Of a stretch of DNA of 64,000 bases, positions 9,802-17,571 are shown one piece after another; position 1 is the first letter of the stretch, and each line of letters opens with the position of its first letter. Source of the DNA: Aestuariivirga sp. (GTDB taxonomy: Bacteria; Pseudomonadota; Alphaproteobacteria; Rhizobiales; Aestuariivirgaceae); the NCBI RefSeq assembly GCF_020252395.1, contig NZ_JADCDB010000030.1:62001-126000 (forward strand). Reading direction: 5' to 3'. The position numbers were made by a program, and so were the translations under genes. A model generated the notes under the pieces. That model saw only the letters and a program-made list of their open reading frames with translations. It had not been told where the DNA came from and searched no databases.

Positions 9802-9816
9802 TTGCCGGAACGTTCT
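9802..9816. promoter_or_regulatory. Candidate LexA box upstream of mmcB
   Basis: GTTGCCGGAACGTTC matches the alphaproteobacterial SOS box GTTC-N7-GTTC with one mismatch (GTTG). It lies 74 bases before the mmcB ATG in the aspA-mmcB divergent gap. mmcB is reported as SOS-controlled in Caulobacter, which supports the reading. The motif is short, so chance occurrence is possible. Confidence 0.4.
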
Positions 9817-9889
9817 TCATCTTCATTACTCAAACATAGGATGGAACGGAGCTTGCCGCCCCTGAAATCGGCGCAAGGCTCTGTTTGGC

Positions 9890-10369
9890 ATGAAACGCAT
9901 GGATCGAACGCATCCGGCTCCCCGGCCCGACGGCCGCCAGTCCGCCACCGCGCTGACGATCCAGCGCGGGGTGGCCCGCCTTTTGCGCGCGTCAAGCTTT
10001 GCGGTGCTCCCGGAATTCACGCTGGCGTCGGGCCGCCGCGCCGACATCGTGGCGATTTCCGATTCAGGCGAGATCTGGATCGTCGAGATCAAGTCCTCGC
10101 CCCAGGACTTCCACAGCGATGCGAAATGGCCCGAATACCGCGGCTGGTGCGACCGGCTGTTCTTCGCGATCCCGGCCGGCATGGCGCCGGAGATCATGCC
10201 CGCCGGGGCAGGCCTCATCATTGCCGACAGCTGGGGGGCTGACATTGTCCGCCACACGCAGGCAATGAGCCTCCACGCCTCGCGCCGCAAGGCGCTGACG
10301 CTGGCCTTCGCGCGAGCGGCGGCGCTGCGGCTGCACGGGCTTTATGACCCGCTGGCCAAGTCCCTCTGA
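9890..10369 (+). CDS. mmcB: DNA repair protein MmcB family
   Basis: A 159-residue protein of the MmcB (DUF1052) family. The region GRRADIVAISDSGEIWIVEIKSS followed by DFHSDAKWPEYRGWCDRLFFA resembles a PD-(D/E)xK nuclease core, with D, then E-x-K as likely metal ligands. MmcB is needed for resistance to mitomycin C in Caulobacter and is part of the damage response there. A LexA-like box is seen upstream. The gene ends directly against regA (convergent, no spacer). Start ATG 9890 is used; a second in-frame ATG is at 9899. Confidence 0.8.
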   Translation: MKRMDRTHPAPRPDGRQSATALTIQRGVARLLRASSFAVLPEFTLASGRRADIVAISDSGEIWIVEIKSSPQDFHSDAKWPEYRGWCDRLFFAIPAGMAPEIMPAGAGLIIADSWGADIVRHTQAMSLHASRRKALTLAFARAAALRLHGLYDPLAKSL

Positions 10370-10915
10370 CTATTTCGGGGCGCGTTTCGCCAGGATGCGC
10401 TGCAGCGTGCGGCGGTGCATGTTGAGCCGGCGCGCCGTTTCGGAGACATTGCGGTTGCACAGTTCATAGACGCGCTGGATGTGCTCCCAGCGCACCCGGT
10501 CGGCCGACATCGGATTGTCAGGCAGGGCGGCGCGCGTATCTGTGTCGCCGACCAGCGCGGCATGGACGGCGTCGGCATCGGCGGGCTTGGCCAGATAGTC
10601 GATGGCGCCGAGCTTCACCGCGGTCACCGCCGTGGCGATGTTGCCATAGCCCGTCAGCACCACGGCCCGGGCCTCGGGCCTTGCCTGGTGCAATGCCTCG
10701 ATCACATCGAGGCCGTTGCCATCGGCGAGCCTGAGATCGACCACCGCGAAGGAAGGGGAGGAGCGCTTCACATGCGCCACGCCCTCGGCCACCGATTCCG
10801 CCATCAGCACTTCGAAACCACGGGTTTCCATGGCGCGCGCAAGCCGCGACAGGAAGGGCTTGTCGTCATCGACAAGCAGCAGGGTCTTTTCGGCAGGGAT
10901 CGCAGCGTTGGTCAT
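10370..10915 (-). CDS. regA: Redox response regulator RegA/ActR
   Basis: A 181-residue response regulator. Its receiver has LLLVDDDKPF and the phospho-acceptor Asp60 in VVDLRLADGNGLD, and its C-terminal Fis-type helix-turn-helix is NVSETARRLNMHRRTLQRIL, the near-invariant DNA-binding end of RegA/PrrA/ActR/RoxR proteins. It controls genes for respiration, carbon and nitrogen fixation and electron transport in response to RegB. The cognate kinase gene lies 86 bases upstream on the same strand. The two can be co-transcribed or the gap may hold a separate regA promoter. Confidence 0.93.
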   Translation of the reverse strand: MTNAAIPAEKTLLLVDDDKPFLSRLARAMETRGFEVLMAESVAEGVAHVKRSSPSFAVVDLRLADGNGLDVIEALHQARPEARAVVLTGYGNIATAVTAVKLGAIDYLAKPADADAVHAALVGDTDTRAALPDNPMSADRVRWEHIQRVYELCNRNVSETARRLNMHRRTLQRILAKRAPK

Positions 10916-11001
10916 TCAGGCGCAGCCTGTGTGGGTTATGTGGGGGCGCCAGCGCTCTCTAGCTTCTGGAGGGCGCAGGTTCAAACACTTCCACTACGCA
11001 A

Positions 11002-12351
11002 TCAGGCGCGTCCGAGATCAACCAGCGCCCGCGGCCAGACAACATGCACCACCGCACCATGCTCCGGGCTGGGCCGGTTGGCCAGCGACACCGTGGCGCC
11101 AGAGCGTTCCAGCAGAGTCTTGGCGATGAAGAAGCCGAGCCCCATTCCCTCGTGCCGCCCGGCCTCGCCCGTCTCTTCGCCATAGCCGGGCCTGGTGGTG
11201 ACGAAGGGATCGCCCAGCCGGTCGAACACGTTTTGGTGGAAGCCCGGCCCATCGTCGCGCACGGTAATCGACACTTGGGCGGGCGTCCAGCGGGCATCGA
11301 CCTCGACCCGCGCCGCGGCGAAATCGACGGCATTTTCGAGCAGATTGCCAAGCCCATAGGTAATGGCAGGGTTGCGCCGGAACACAGGCTCGCTGCCCAG
11401 CGCCTTGTCGCCGAGATCGGCCGAGCTCGTCACCGCGATCACGGCATCGGGGCCGCGCAGCGGCGCCACCAGGTCCTCGATCATGGCGAGGATGGCGGTG
11501 CGCTGATACATCTCGTCGGTCTGCGCCTCGCGGTTGGCGAGCCTCGCCAGAATCTCGCGGCAGCGCGCCGTTTGGCTGATGAGGAGGTCGATGTCCTCCG
11601 TATGCGGAGCATCCGCCGGCAGTTCGCGCTTCAGCTCCTTGGCGACAAGCGCGATGGTGGCGAGCGGCGTTCCCAGCTCATGCGCGGCGGCCGCCGCCAT
11701 GCCGTCGAGCGCCGAAAGCCGCTGCTCGCGCGCCAGAACGAGCTCGGTGGCGGAAAGGGCCGCCGACATCTGCCGCGCTTCGTCGGAAATGCGCCGGGCA
11801 TAGATCGCCGAGAACACCACGCCGCACATGATGGCCGTCCACATGCCGCCGATATAGACGTTGGGAAGCTCGAACTTTTCACCCGGCGCCCAGGGCAGCG
11901 GAAAATGGCGGAAAGCGAGGAAGCTGGCGCAGGCGAAGGCCATCAGCCCCAGCCACAGGGTCCAGCGGTTGGGGAGCGACGTGGCAGAGATGGTGACGGG
12001 CACGAGGAACAGGAAAGAAAAGGGATTCTCCAGCCCGCCGGTGAGAAACAGCAGCAAGGCCAGTTGCGCCACGTCATAGACCAGCAGAAGGCCCGCATGG
12101 CTCTCATGCAGCCTGACACTCTTGCGCCAGCGGATGGTGAGAAAGATGTTGAGCCAGGCGCTGAGGGCGATCGCGGCAAGGCAGAGGCCCAGCGGCAGCG
12201 GAAAACCGAGGGCGAAATGCACGCCCAGCACGGCGCCCGCCTGCCCGACGATGGCGAGCCAGCGCAGGCGCACCAGCGTCCTCAAACGCAGCATGCCGAT
12301 CTCGGCGCCGGCCGAAACCGGCCTCGGGTCGATAGCGAGATCCTGGGGCAT
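11002..12351 (-). CDS. regB: Redox sensor histidine kinase RegB/ActS
   Basis: A 449-residue membrane kinase. About six hydrophobic segments (residues 30-180) carry FLTGGLENPF, the ubiquinone-binding loop of RegB. The H-box AAAHELGTPL gives His224, and Cys264 in QTARCREIL lies exactly 40 residues later, matching the His225/Cys265 pair of Rhodobacter RegB whose cysteine is the redox switch. The ATPase domain follows with NLLENAVDFA and DDGPGF. The frame is open to 12996, but that extension is antisense to senC; MPQDLAIDP at 12351 is the natural start. It phosphorylates RegA, encoded next. Confidence 0.93.
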   Translation of the reverse strand: MPQDLAIDPRPVSAGAEIGMLRLRTLVRLRWLAIVGQAGAVLGVHFALGFPLPLGLCLAAIALSAWLNIFLTIRWRKSVRLHESHAGLLLVYDVAQLALLLFLTGGLENPFSFLFLVPVTISATSLPNRWTLWLGLMAFACASFLAFRHFPLPWAPGEKFELPNVYIGGMWTAIMCGVVFSAIYARRISDEARQMSAALSATELVLAREQRLSALDGMAAAAAHELGTPLATIALVAKELKRELPADAPHTEDIDLLISQTARCREILARLANREAQTDEMYQRTAILAMIEDLVAPLRGPDAVIAVTSSADLGDKALGSEPVFRRNPAITYGLGNLLENAVDFAAARVEVDARWTPAQVSITVRDDGPGFHQNVFDRLGDPFVTTRPGYGEETGEAGRHEGMGLGFFIAKTLLERSGATVSLANRPSPEHGAVVHVVWPRALVDLGRA

Positions 12352-12432
12352 TAGGCTCCTTCGGCACGGGGGTTCCGGTTCAGTCGCGCCCAGTCTAGAC
12401 ATATGTGCAGGTGGATTGAAGGAAGAACACCG

Positions 12433-13041
12433 ATGCCGCGCCGCCCCGTCCTCATCTTCGCCGCCCTGGTCCTGCTGCTGGCCGCGGGGCTCGGCGGCTT
12501 TGCCTTCATGGGAGGCAGTCTGCATGGCCCGCAAGGCGCCGGCACGGCGCTGGTTGGCGGCCCCTTCTCGCTTCTCGACCAGGATGGCAAGCGCGTCACC
12601 GAGAAAGACTTCCGCGGCAAGTACATGCTGGTGTTCTTCGGCTATACCTATTGCCCGGACGTGTGCCCCACCGAACTGCAGGTGATGATGGCGGCACTCG
12701 ACCAGCTGGGGCCGCAGGCGGACCGCATCCAGCCGGTTTTCGTGTCGATCGACCCGGCGCGTGACACGCCGGAGGTGCTGAAGGCCTATGTCGGAAACTT
12801 CGGCCCCCGCCTCATGGGCCTCACCGGCACGCCCGGGGAGGTTGCCGCCATGGCCAAGGCTTACCGGGTCTTCTACGCCAGGGCCTCCAACGGCAGTTCG
12901 TCCACGGACTATCTCATGGACCACTCCAGCATAATCTACCTGATGGGACCCGACGGCAGCTTCGTCAGGCACATGGCCTACACCACCGACGCCCAAAAGC
13001 TCGCGGCGGACCTGAAGGAAGCACTAAGAACTTCCCCCTAA
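12433..13041 (+). CDS. senC: SCO1/SenC copper chaperone-like thioredoxin-fold protein
   Basis: A 202-residue membrane-anchored periplasmic protein: one N-terminal hydrophobic helix (about 5-27), then a thioredoxin fold with the copper ligands Cys74 and Cys78 in YCPDVCP and His164 in MDHSSIIY. SenC/PrrC/Sco proteins deliver copper to the CuA or CuB centre of cytochrome oxidase. It is divergent from regB, the same arrangement as regB-senC/prrC-regA in purple bacteria, linking oxidase assembly to the redox signal. The start at 12433 has GGAAG seven bases upstream; ten further codons in frame are ignored. Confidence 0.9.
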   Translation: MPRRPVLIFAALVLLLAAGLGGFAFMGGSLHGPQGAGTALVGGPFSLLDQDGKRVTEKDFRGKYMLVFFGYTYCPDVCPTELQVMMAALDQLGPQADRIQPVFVSIDPARDTPEVLKAYVGNFGPRLMGLTGTPGEVAAMAKAYRVFYARASNGSSSTDYLMDHSSIIYLMGPDGSFVRHMAYTTDAQKLAADLKEALRTSP

Positions 13042-13114
13042 AGTCTGGAAATGACGGGTTGCTCCCGTGAGGGGGAGTTGCTAGCGTCCCGTGTTAACGA
13101 GGGGTTACCCGGTT

Positions 13115-14389
13115 GTGCTGTATTATTTGTACGAGATGAACCATGCGGCGCTTGCGCCCTGGCGCGCGGCGGCCGATGCGGGCCTGAATTTCTGGCGCAG
13201 CCCCGCCAATCCTTTCGCAGAAACCCAGTTTGGCCGGTCCCTGGCCGCCTCGCTCGAACTGTTCGAGCGCGGCACGCGCCGCTACGGCAAGCCGCGCTTT
13301 GAAATCCAGGATGTCATCATCGGTGACGATATCGTGGCGGTGGAGGAGCACGCCGCCCTCGCCAAGCCCTTCTGCACCCTGCTCAACTTCCAGAAGCAGT
13401 GGGACCAACAGAACACGCAGCACAAGCTGCTGATTGTGGCGCCCATGTCCGGCCACTATGCCACGCTTCTGCGCGGCACGGTCGAAGCGATGCTCCCTCA
13501 TTATGACGTTTACATCACGGACTGGGTGGATGCCCGCAGCGTGCCCATGTCCAAGGGTGGTTTCGACCTCGACGGCTATGTCGATTATATCACGGAGTTC
13601 ATGCAGTTCCTGGGGCCCGATACGAGCGTGATGGCGGTGTGTCAGCCCTCCGTTCCCGTGATGGCCGCCGTTTCGCTGATGAACGCCGCGAAGGATCCTT
13701 GCGCGCCCAGCACCATGATCCTCATGGGCGGCCCCATTGACACGCGCCGCAATCCCACGGCGGTCAACAAACTCGCCCAGGAAAAGGGTGTCGACTGGTT
13801 CCGCAAGAACGTGATCATGAAGGTGCCGGCCCCCCATGCCGGCATGATGCGCGATGTCTATCCGGGGTTCTTGCAGCTCGGCGGCTTCATGACCATGAAC
13901 CTCGACCGTCACATCGACGCGCACCGCGAGCTGTTCTGGCACCTGGTCGAGGGCGACGGCGATTCGGCCGGCAAGCACCGCGAATTCTACGACGAATACA
14001 TGTCGGTGATGGACCTCACGGCCGAGTTCTATCTGCAGACGGTGGAGAAGGTCTTCGTCAACCATGACCTTCCCAAGGGCACGCTGACGCATCGGAATTC
14101 GCGTGTCGATCCCTCCAAGATCACCCGCACCGCGCTGATGACCATCGAGGGCGAGCGCGACGACATTTCCGGCGTCGGCCAGACGGAAGCCGCGCAGGAC
14201 CTGTGCTCCAGCCTTCCCATGGAGAAGAAGCTCCACCACCTGCAGCCGGGCGTGGGGCATTATGGCGTGTTCAACGGCTCGCGGTTCCGCAAGGAAATCG
14301 TTCCGCGAATCGTCGCGTTCGTGGATAAGAACGCCGATGATCGGACTTCTCAGAAGCCTGCAGCGAACGGTCGCGCCAAAACCGCTTGA
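13115..14389 (+). CDS. phaZ: Intracellular polyhydroxyalkanoate depolymerase
   Basis: A 424-residue PhaZ that mobilises stored polyhydroxybutyrate. The N-terminus VLYYLYEMNHAALAP is characteristic and sets the GTG start at 13115. The alpha/beta-hydrolase core contains Cys176 in MAVCQPSVP, the nucleophile position seen as Cys183 in the Cupriavidus enzyme, and the C-terminal GVGHYGVFNG supplies the catalytic histidine. A weak stem-loop (13072-13087) lies between senC and this gene. The metallopeptidase gene starts inside its 3' end, overlapping by 53 bases. Confidence 0.92.
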   Translation: MLYYLYEMNHAALAPWRAAADAGLNFWRSPANPFAETQFGRSLAASLELFERGTRRYGKPRFEIQDVIIGDDIVAVEEHAALAKPFCTLLNFQKQWDQQNTQHKLLIVAPMSGHYATLLRGTVEAMLPHYDVYITDWVDARSVPMSKGGFDLDGYVDYITEFMQFLGPDTSVMAVCQPSVPVMAAVSLMNAAKDPCAPSTMILMGGPIDTRRNPTAVNKLAQEKGVDWFRKNVIMKVPAPHAGMMRDVYPGFLQLGGFMTMNLDRHIDAHRELFWHLVEGDGDSAGKHREFYDEYMSVMDLTAEFYLQTVEKVFVNHDLPKGTLTHRNSRVDPSKITRTALMTIEGERDDISGVGQTEAAQDLCSSLPMEKKLHHLQPGVGHYGVFNGSRFRKEIVPRIVAFVDKNADDRTSQKPAANGRAKTA

Positions 14390-15086
14390 ACCCTCGCGGC
14401 TCCTCGCCGGCGGCGAGGTGCTGGAAGTTGTCTTCCGCCGCCATGCCCAGGCGCGCCGCCTCGTCCTCCGGCTGAATGCCACGGGCACCGGCGTGCTGGT
14501 CACCGTGCCGCGCGACGTGTCGCGCGCGCGCGCACTGGAATTCGCCGAACGCTCGCGCAGCTGGATTGAGGACCACATGAAGGCGCGCGGCGGCCTCACC
14601 CACCTCGCCGACGGCGCCGCACTTCCCTTGCGCGGCATCGAGCATGACATCCGGCACGTGCCCGGCCGGCGCGGCGTGGTGACGGCAGACCGTGACCGCC
14701 TCTACATCGACGTACCGGGCGATCCGGCCCATCTGAAGCGCCGCCTTCACGACTTCCTCAAGGCGGAGGCGCGCGCCGACCTGACGAAGGCCTCCGCGAA
14801 ATACGCGGCCCTCATGGGCGTGAAGTTCCGCCGCATCGCCATCAGGGATCAGCGCAGCCGCTGGGGCTCCTGCTCGGCCAGTGGCGATCTCTCCTATTCC
14901 TGGCGGCTCATCCTCGCACCCGGCTATGTGCTCGACTATGTGGCGGCCCATGAGGTGGCCCATCTCCGCCACCTCGACCACAGCCCCCGCTTCTGGCGCC
15001 TCGTCCGCACCCACTGCCCCGACGCGGCGCGCGCCCGGAACTGGCTCCGCCTCCACGGCCAGGACGTGCACCGCGTGGTGGTGTGA
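14337..15086 (+). CDS. YgjP-like zinc metallopeptidase (DUF45/M48 family)
   Basis: A 249-residue predicted metallopeptidase. The zinc motif is AAHEVAHLRHLDHSPRFW, an HExxH with the following histidines typical of the YgjP/SprT-related family. Upstream, QRSRWGSCSASGDLSYSWRLILAP is the other conserved block of these proteins. The substrate is not known; homologues are often placed near DNA or protein-quality genes. Start ATG 14337 (MIGLLRSLQ) lies inside phaZ, so the two are probably co-transcribed. A dispersed repeat follows 14 bases after its stop codon. Confidence 0.8.
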   Translation: MIGLLRSLQRTVAPKPLEPSRLLAGGEVLEVVFRRHAQARRLVLRLNATGTGVLVTVPRDVSRARALEFAERSRSWIEDHMKARGGLTHLADGAALPLRGIEHDIRHVPGRRGVVTADRDRLYIDVPGDPAHLKRRLHDFLKAEARADLTKASAKYAALMGVKFRRIAIRDQRSRWGSCSASGDLSYSWRLILAPGYVLDYVAAHEVAHLRHLDHSPRFWRLVRTHCPDAARARNWLRLHGQDVHRVVV

Positions 15087-15099
15087 GGGATAGCGCAAC

Positions 15100-15204
15100 G
15101 GGCCCTCAAGTGCATTCGCACTTGAGGGCTTGAAGTTGCGACAGCTTTTGACTCTGGAGCATCTTTCGCTTCGCAAGCGATTCCACTTGCTCGCACGATG
15201 CTCT
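15100..15204 (+). repeat. 105-bp dispersed intergenic repeat, copy A
   Basis: A 105-base element starting GGGCCCTCAAGTGC and ending GATGCTCT. By hand count it matches copy C (40849-40953) at about 81 of 105 bases and copy B (26804-26908) at about 67 of 105, without gaps. The left half folds into CCCTCAAGTGC-ATTC-GCACTTGAGGG (15103-15128); the right half has GAGCATC (15157-15163) pairing with GATGCTC (15197-15203). It lies between the convergent peptidase and penicillin-binding protein genes. It resembles in style the RIME-type palindromic repeats of rhizobia. Confidence 0.8.
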
Positions 15205-15240
15205 GGTCATGCATGCGCACCAATGACCAAGTAGCGGGTT

Positions 15241-15256
15241 CCCGGCTTTCGCCGGG
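15241..15256. other. Short GC-rich stem-loop
   Basis: CCCGGC-TTTC-GCCGGG forms a six-base-pair stem with a four-base loop, 30 bases from the end of the penicillin-binding protein gene on the opposite strand. It lacks a T-run on either strand, so it is at most a weak Rho-independent terminator or a piece of another short repeat family common in GC-rich proteobacteria. Confidence 0.45.
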
Positions 15257-15285
15257 GTGACGGTCATGAGAGATGTGAGTAATTC

Positions 15286-17412
15286 CTATGGCTCATCCAG
15301 CTTGTCGCGCATCGCGCGGTCGCGGGCACTGGTGTGCTTCGTGCTGCTGGCCTGGCCACGACTGCCGCCGCCGAACAGCCGCTCGAAGAAGTTGCCCGCA
15401 TCGATGGCGGGTGACGTGGGCTCTTCCGCGGCACCCTGGTCATACTGCTGATCCGTCACCTGAGGTGGCGTGTTCATCGCCACCTGCGGTGCGCCCGGCA
15501 GCGGGCGCGGAGTCAGGCCGCGGTGCGCGGGCTCCATCACCTCGCGCCAGATCGTTGCGGGGATGAGGCCGCCCGTCACCTTGTTGGTGGGCGAATTGTC
15601 GTCATTGCCCACCCACACGCCGGCGACGAGGTCGCTGGTGTAACCGATGAACCAGGCGTCGCGGTAATCCTGGCTGGTGCCGGTCTTGCCGGCAATGTCG
15701 AAGCCGGGAAAGGCGGCGCGCGTGCCGGTGCCGCCGGTCACAACAAGGCGCATCATGCGGTTCATGCCGAACAGGGCATTGTCGCCGATCGCCTTTGGAA
15801 AGCCGGAGCCATTGCGCTCATAGACGACACGGCCGTCGCGCGTCTTGATGCGCGTCACGGCATAGGCCGTCACCGGATAGCCGCCGTTGGAGAAGGGCAC
15901 GAAGGCCGCGGTCAGCTCGAGCGGCGTCACCTCGGAGGTGCCGAGCGCGATCGAGGCATCGCCGATGAGCGGCGAGGTGATGCCGAGGCGGTGCGCCACG
16001 GCGGCGACGGCCTGCGGCCCCACCTGCAGCACGAGCTTCACCGAAATGGTGTTGAGCGACAGCGCGAGCGCGGTCTCCAGCGCCACCGGGCCAAGATATC
16101 TCCTGCGGTAGTTCTCCGGAGACCAGTTGCCCACCTTGATCGGCTCGTCGACCTTGACCGAACCCGGCGTGAGGCCGTGTTCGAGAGCAGCCAGATAAAC
16201 GAAAGGCTTGAAGGACGAGCCGGGCTGGCGCTTCGCCTTGGTGGCGCGGTTGAACTGGCTCTTCTGATAGGACTTGCCGCCCACCATGGCGAGCACCGCG
16301 CCCGAGCCGTCCATCACCACCATGGCTCCCTGTGACACCCTGAGCTTAGCGCCCTGTGCGCTCAGTTCCTTTGCAACGGCAAGTTCGGCGCTGGTCTGCA
16401 GCGCCGGGTCGATGGTGGTTTCGACCACAAGGGACTGCTGATAGTCCTTCACGAATTCCGGCAGCTGCTCGCCGATCCAGTCGATGACGAAGTTCTTGGC
16501 CGGCATATCGCTGCTGGTCCTGGCCGAGGCCGGATTGCCGATCGCGGCGGCCGCCTCCCCGGCAGAGATGAAGCCCCCGTCCGCCATGCTCTGCAGCACC
16601 AGCTTGGCGCGGCCGGCGGCGGCCTGCGGGTCGGAGAGCGGGTTCGTCGTGCTTGGCGCCTTGACGACGCCGGCCAGTGTGGCAGCCTCGGCCAGCGTCA
16701 GGCTGGCGGCGGACTTCTTGTAATAGATCTGCGCCGCCTTCTCGATCCCTGTGGCGCCCGAGCCGAAATAGACGCGGTTCAGGTAAAGCTGCAGGATGTC
16801 GTCCTTCGAATAGTGCTTCTCCAGCCATACGGCCAGCACCGCTTCCTGCAGCTTGCGCTGCACGGTGCGGTCAGGCGACAGAAACAGGTTCTTGGCCAGC
16901 TGCTGGGTCAGCGTCGAGCCGCCCTGTGTCAGCCGGCCGGAACGGGTGTTGACGTAGATGGCGCGTATCACGCCGATCGGGTCGACGCCATAATGGCTGC
17001 GGAAGCGCCGGTCCTCGATGGCAATGAAGGCATTGGGCACATAGTCCGGCAGGTCCGCGATCCGCACCTCGTCGCCGTTGAACGAGCCTTTCTCGGCCAG
17101 CACCGAGCCGTCATTGGCCAGGATCATGACGCCCGGCTCGCGGTCCGGAATCTGCAGCAGGCCCTGCCTGTCAAGCGTCATCCAGATATAGCTGAAGAGC
17201 CCGGCAAACCCGATGCCGCCAATGAAGGCCAGCGTGATGCCAAAGCGAATAACGGGCCACAGCAAGGACCAGCGGCGGCGCGGCGCGCGCGGCGCGGCCG
17301 CAGGTTTTACGGTGGCCTTCGGGGACCGTTCCTTTCCGCCACCCGCGCCGAAAAACAGCTGCGGCTCCTTGCGCTGCCCCCGTTCGCCTTTCCTGCCCGA
17401 CCGACCCATCAT
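15286..17412 (-). CDS. Class A penicillin-binding protein 1A (transglycosylase/transpeptidase)
   Basis: A 708-residue peptidoglycan synthase. A basic cytoplasmic tail of about 50 residues precedes one membrane helix, then the glycosyltransferase-51 domain (AIEDRRFRSHYGVDP, GGSTLTQQLAKNL) and the transpeptidase domain with the catalytic serine in GSSFKPF, the SLN triad and AGKTGTSQDY. It polymerises and cross-links peptidoglycan on the outer face of the inner membrane. The start is set at 17412, an ATG-ATG pair behind GGGGGGA; the open frame extends nine codons further. The C-terminal tail is rich in polar and glycine residues. Monocistronic as far as visible. Confidence 0.92.
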   Translation of the reverse strand: MMGRSGRKGERGQRKEPQLFFGAGGGKERSPKATVKPAAAPRAPRRRWSLLWPVIRFGITLAFIGGIGFAGLFSYIWMTLDRQGLLQIPDREPGVMILANDGSVLAEKGSFNGDEVRIADLPDYVPNAFIAIEDRRFRSHYGVDPIGVIRAIYVNTRSGRLTQGGSTLTQQLAKNLFLSPDRTVQRKLQEAVLAVWLEKHYSKDDILQLYLNRVYFGSGATGIEKAAQIYYKKSAASLTLAEAATLAGVVKAPSTTNPLSDPQAAAGRAKLVLQSMADGGFISAGEAAAAIGNPASARTSSDMPAKNFVIDWIGEQLPEFVKDYQQSLVVETTIDPALQTSAELAVAKELSAQGAKLRVSQGAMVVMDGSGAVLAMVGGKSYQKSQFNRATKAKRQPGSSFKPFVYLAALEHGLTPGSVKVDEPIKVGNWSPENYRRRYLGPVALETALALSLNTISVKLVLQVGPQAVAAVAHRLGITSPLIGDASIALGTSEVTPLELTAAFVPFSNGGYPVTAYAVTRIKTRDGRVVYERNGSGFPKAIGDNALFGMNRMMRLVVTGGTGTRAAFPGFDIAGKTGTSQDYRDAWFIGYTSDLVAGVWVGNDDNSPTNKVTGGLIPATIWREVMEPAHRGLTPRPLPGAPQVAMNTPPQVTDQQYDQGAAEEPTSPAIDAGNFFERLFGGGSRGQASSTKHTSARDRAMRDKLDEP

Positions 17413-17571
17413 TCCCCCCGGACCACCGGATGCGGGCAAGACTAGCCTGGGCTCACTTTACGCGCTGTGAACCCGGGGTCTCCCACCGGGAAGAGCAATG
17501 GTCGGCAAACATGGTGCAATGATGACCCGGACAACAACCAAAATGCATCCAACAGCAACACAAGAACGCAT

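Noticed and set aside
11044-12354. 436-codon plus-strand open frame opposite regB
   Set aside because: Low-complexity translation rich in Gly, Arg and His with no motif; regB on the other strand has all kinase motifs.
12352-12996. N-terminal extension of regB to 12996
   Set aside because: The extension is antisense to senC and has no kinase-like sequence; the natural N-terminus MPQDLAIDP begins at 12351.
13072-13087. CTCCC/GGGAG stem after senC as a terminator
   Set aside because: Only five base pairs and no T-run; phaZ may be partly co-transcribed.
15103-15128. Hairpin CCCTCAAGTGC/GCACTTGAGGG as a Rho-independent terminator
   Set aside because: No T-run follows it and it forms part of the 105-bp repeat; it may still affect transcript ends but is not called a terminator.
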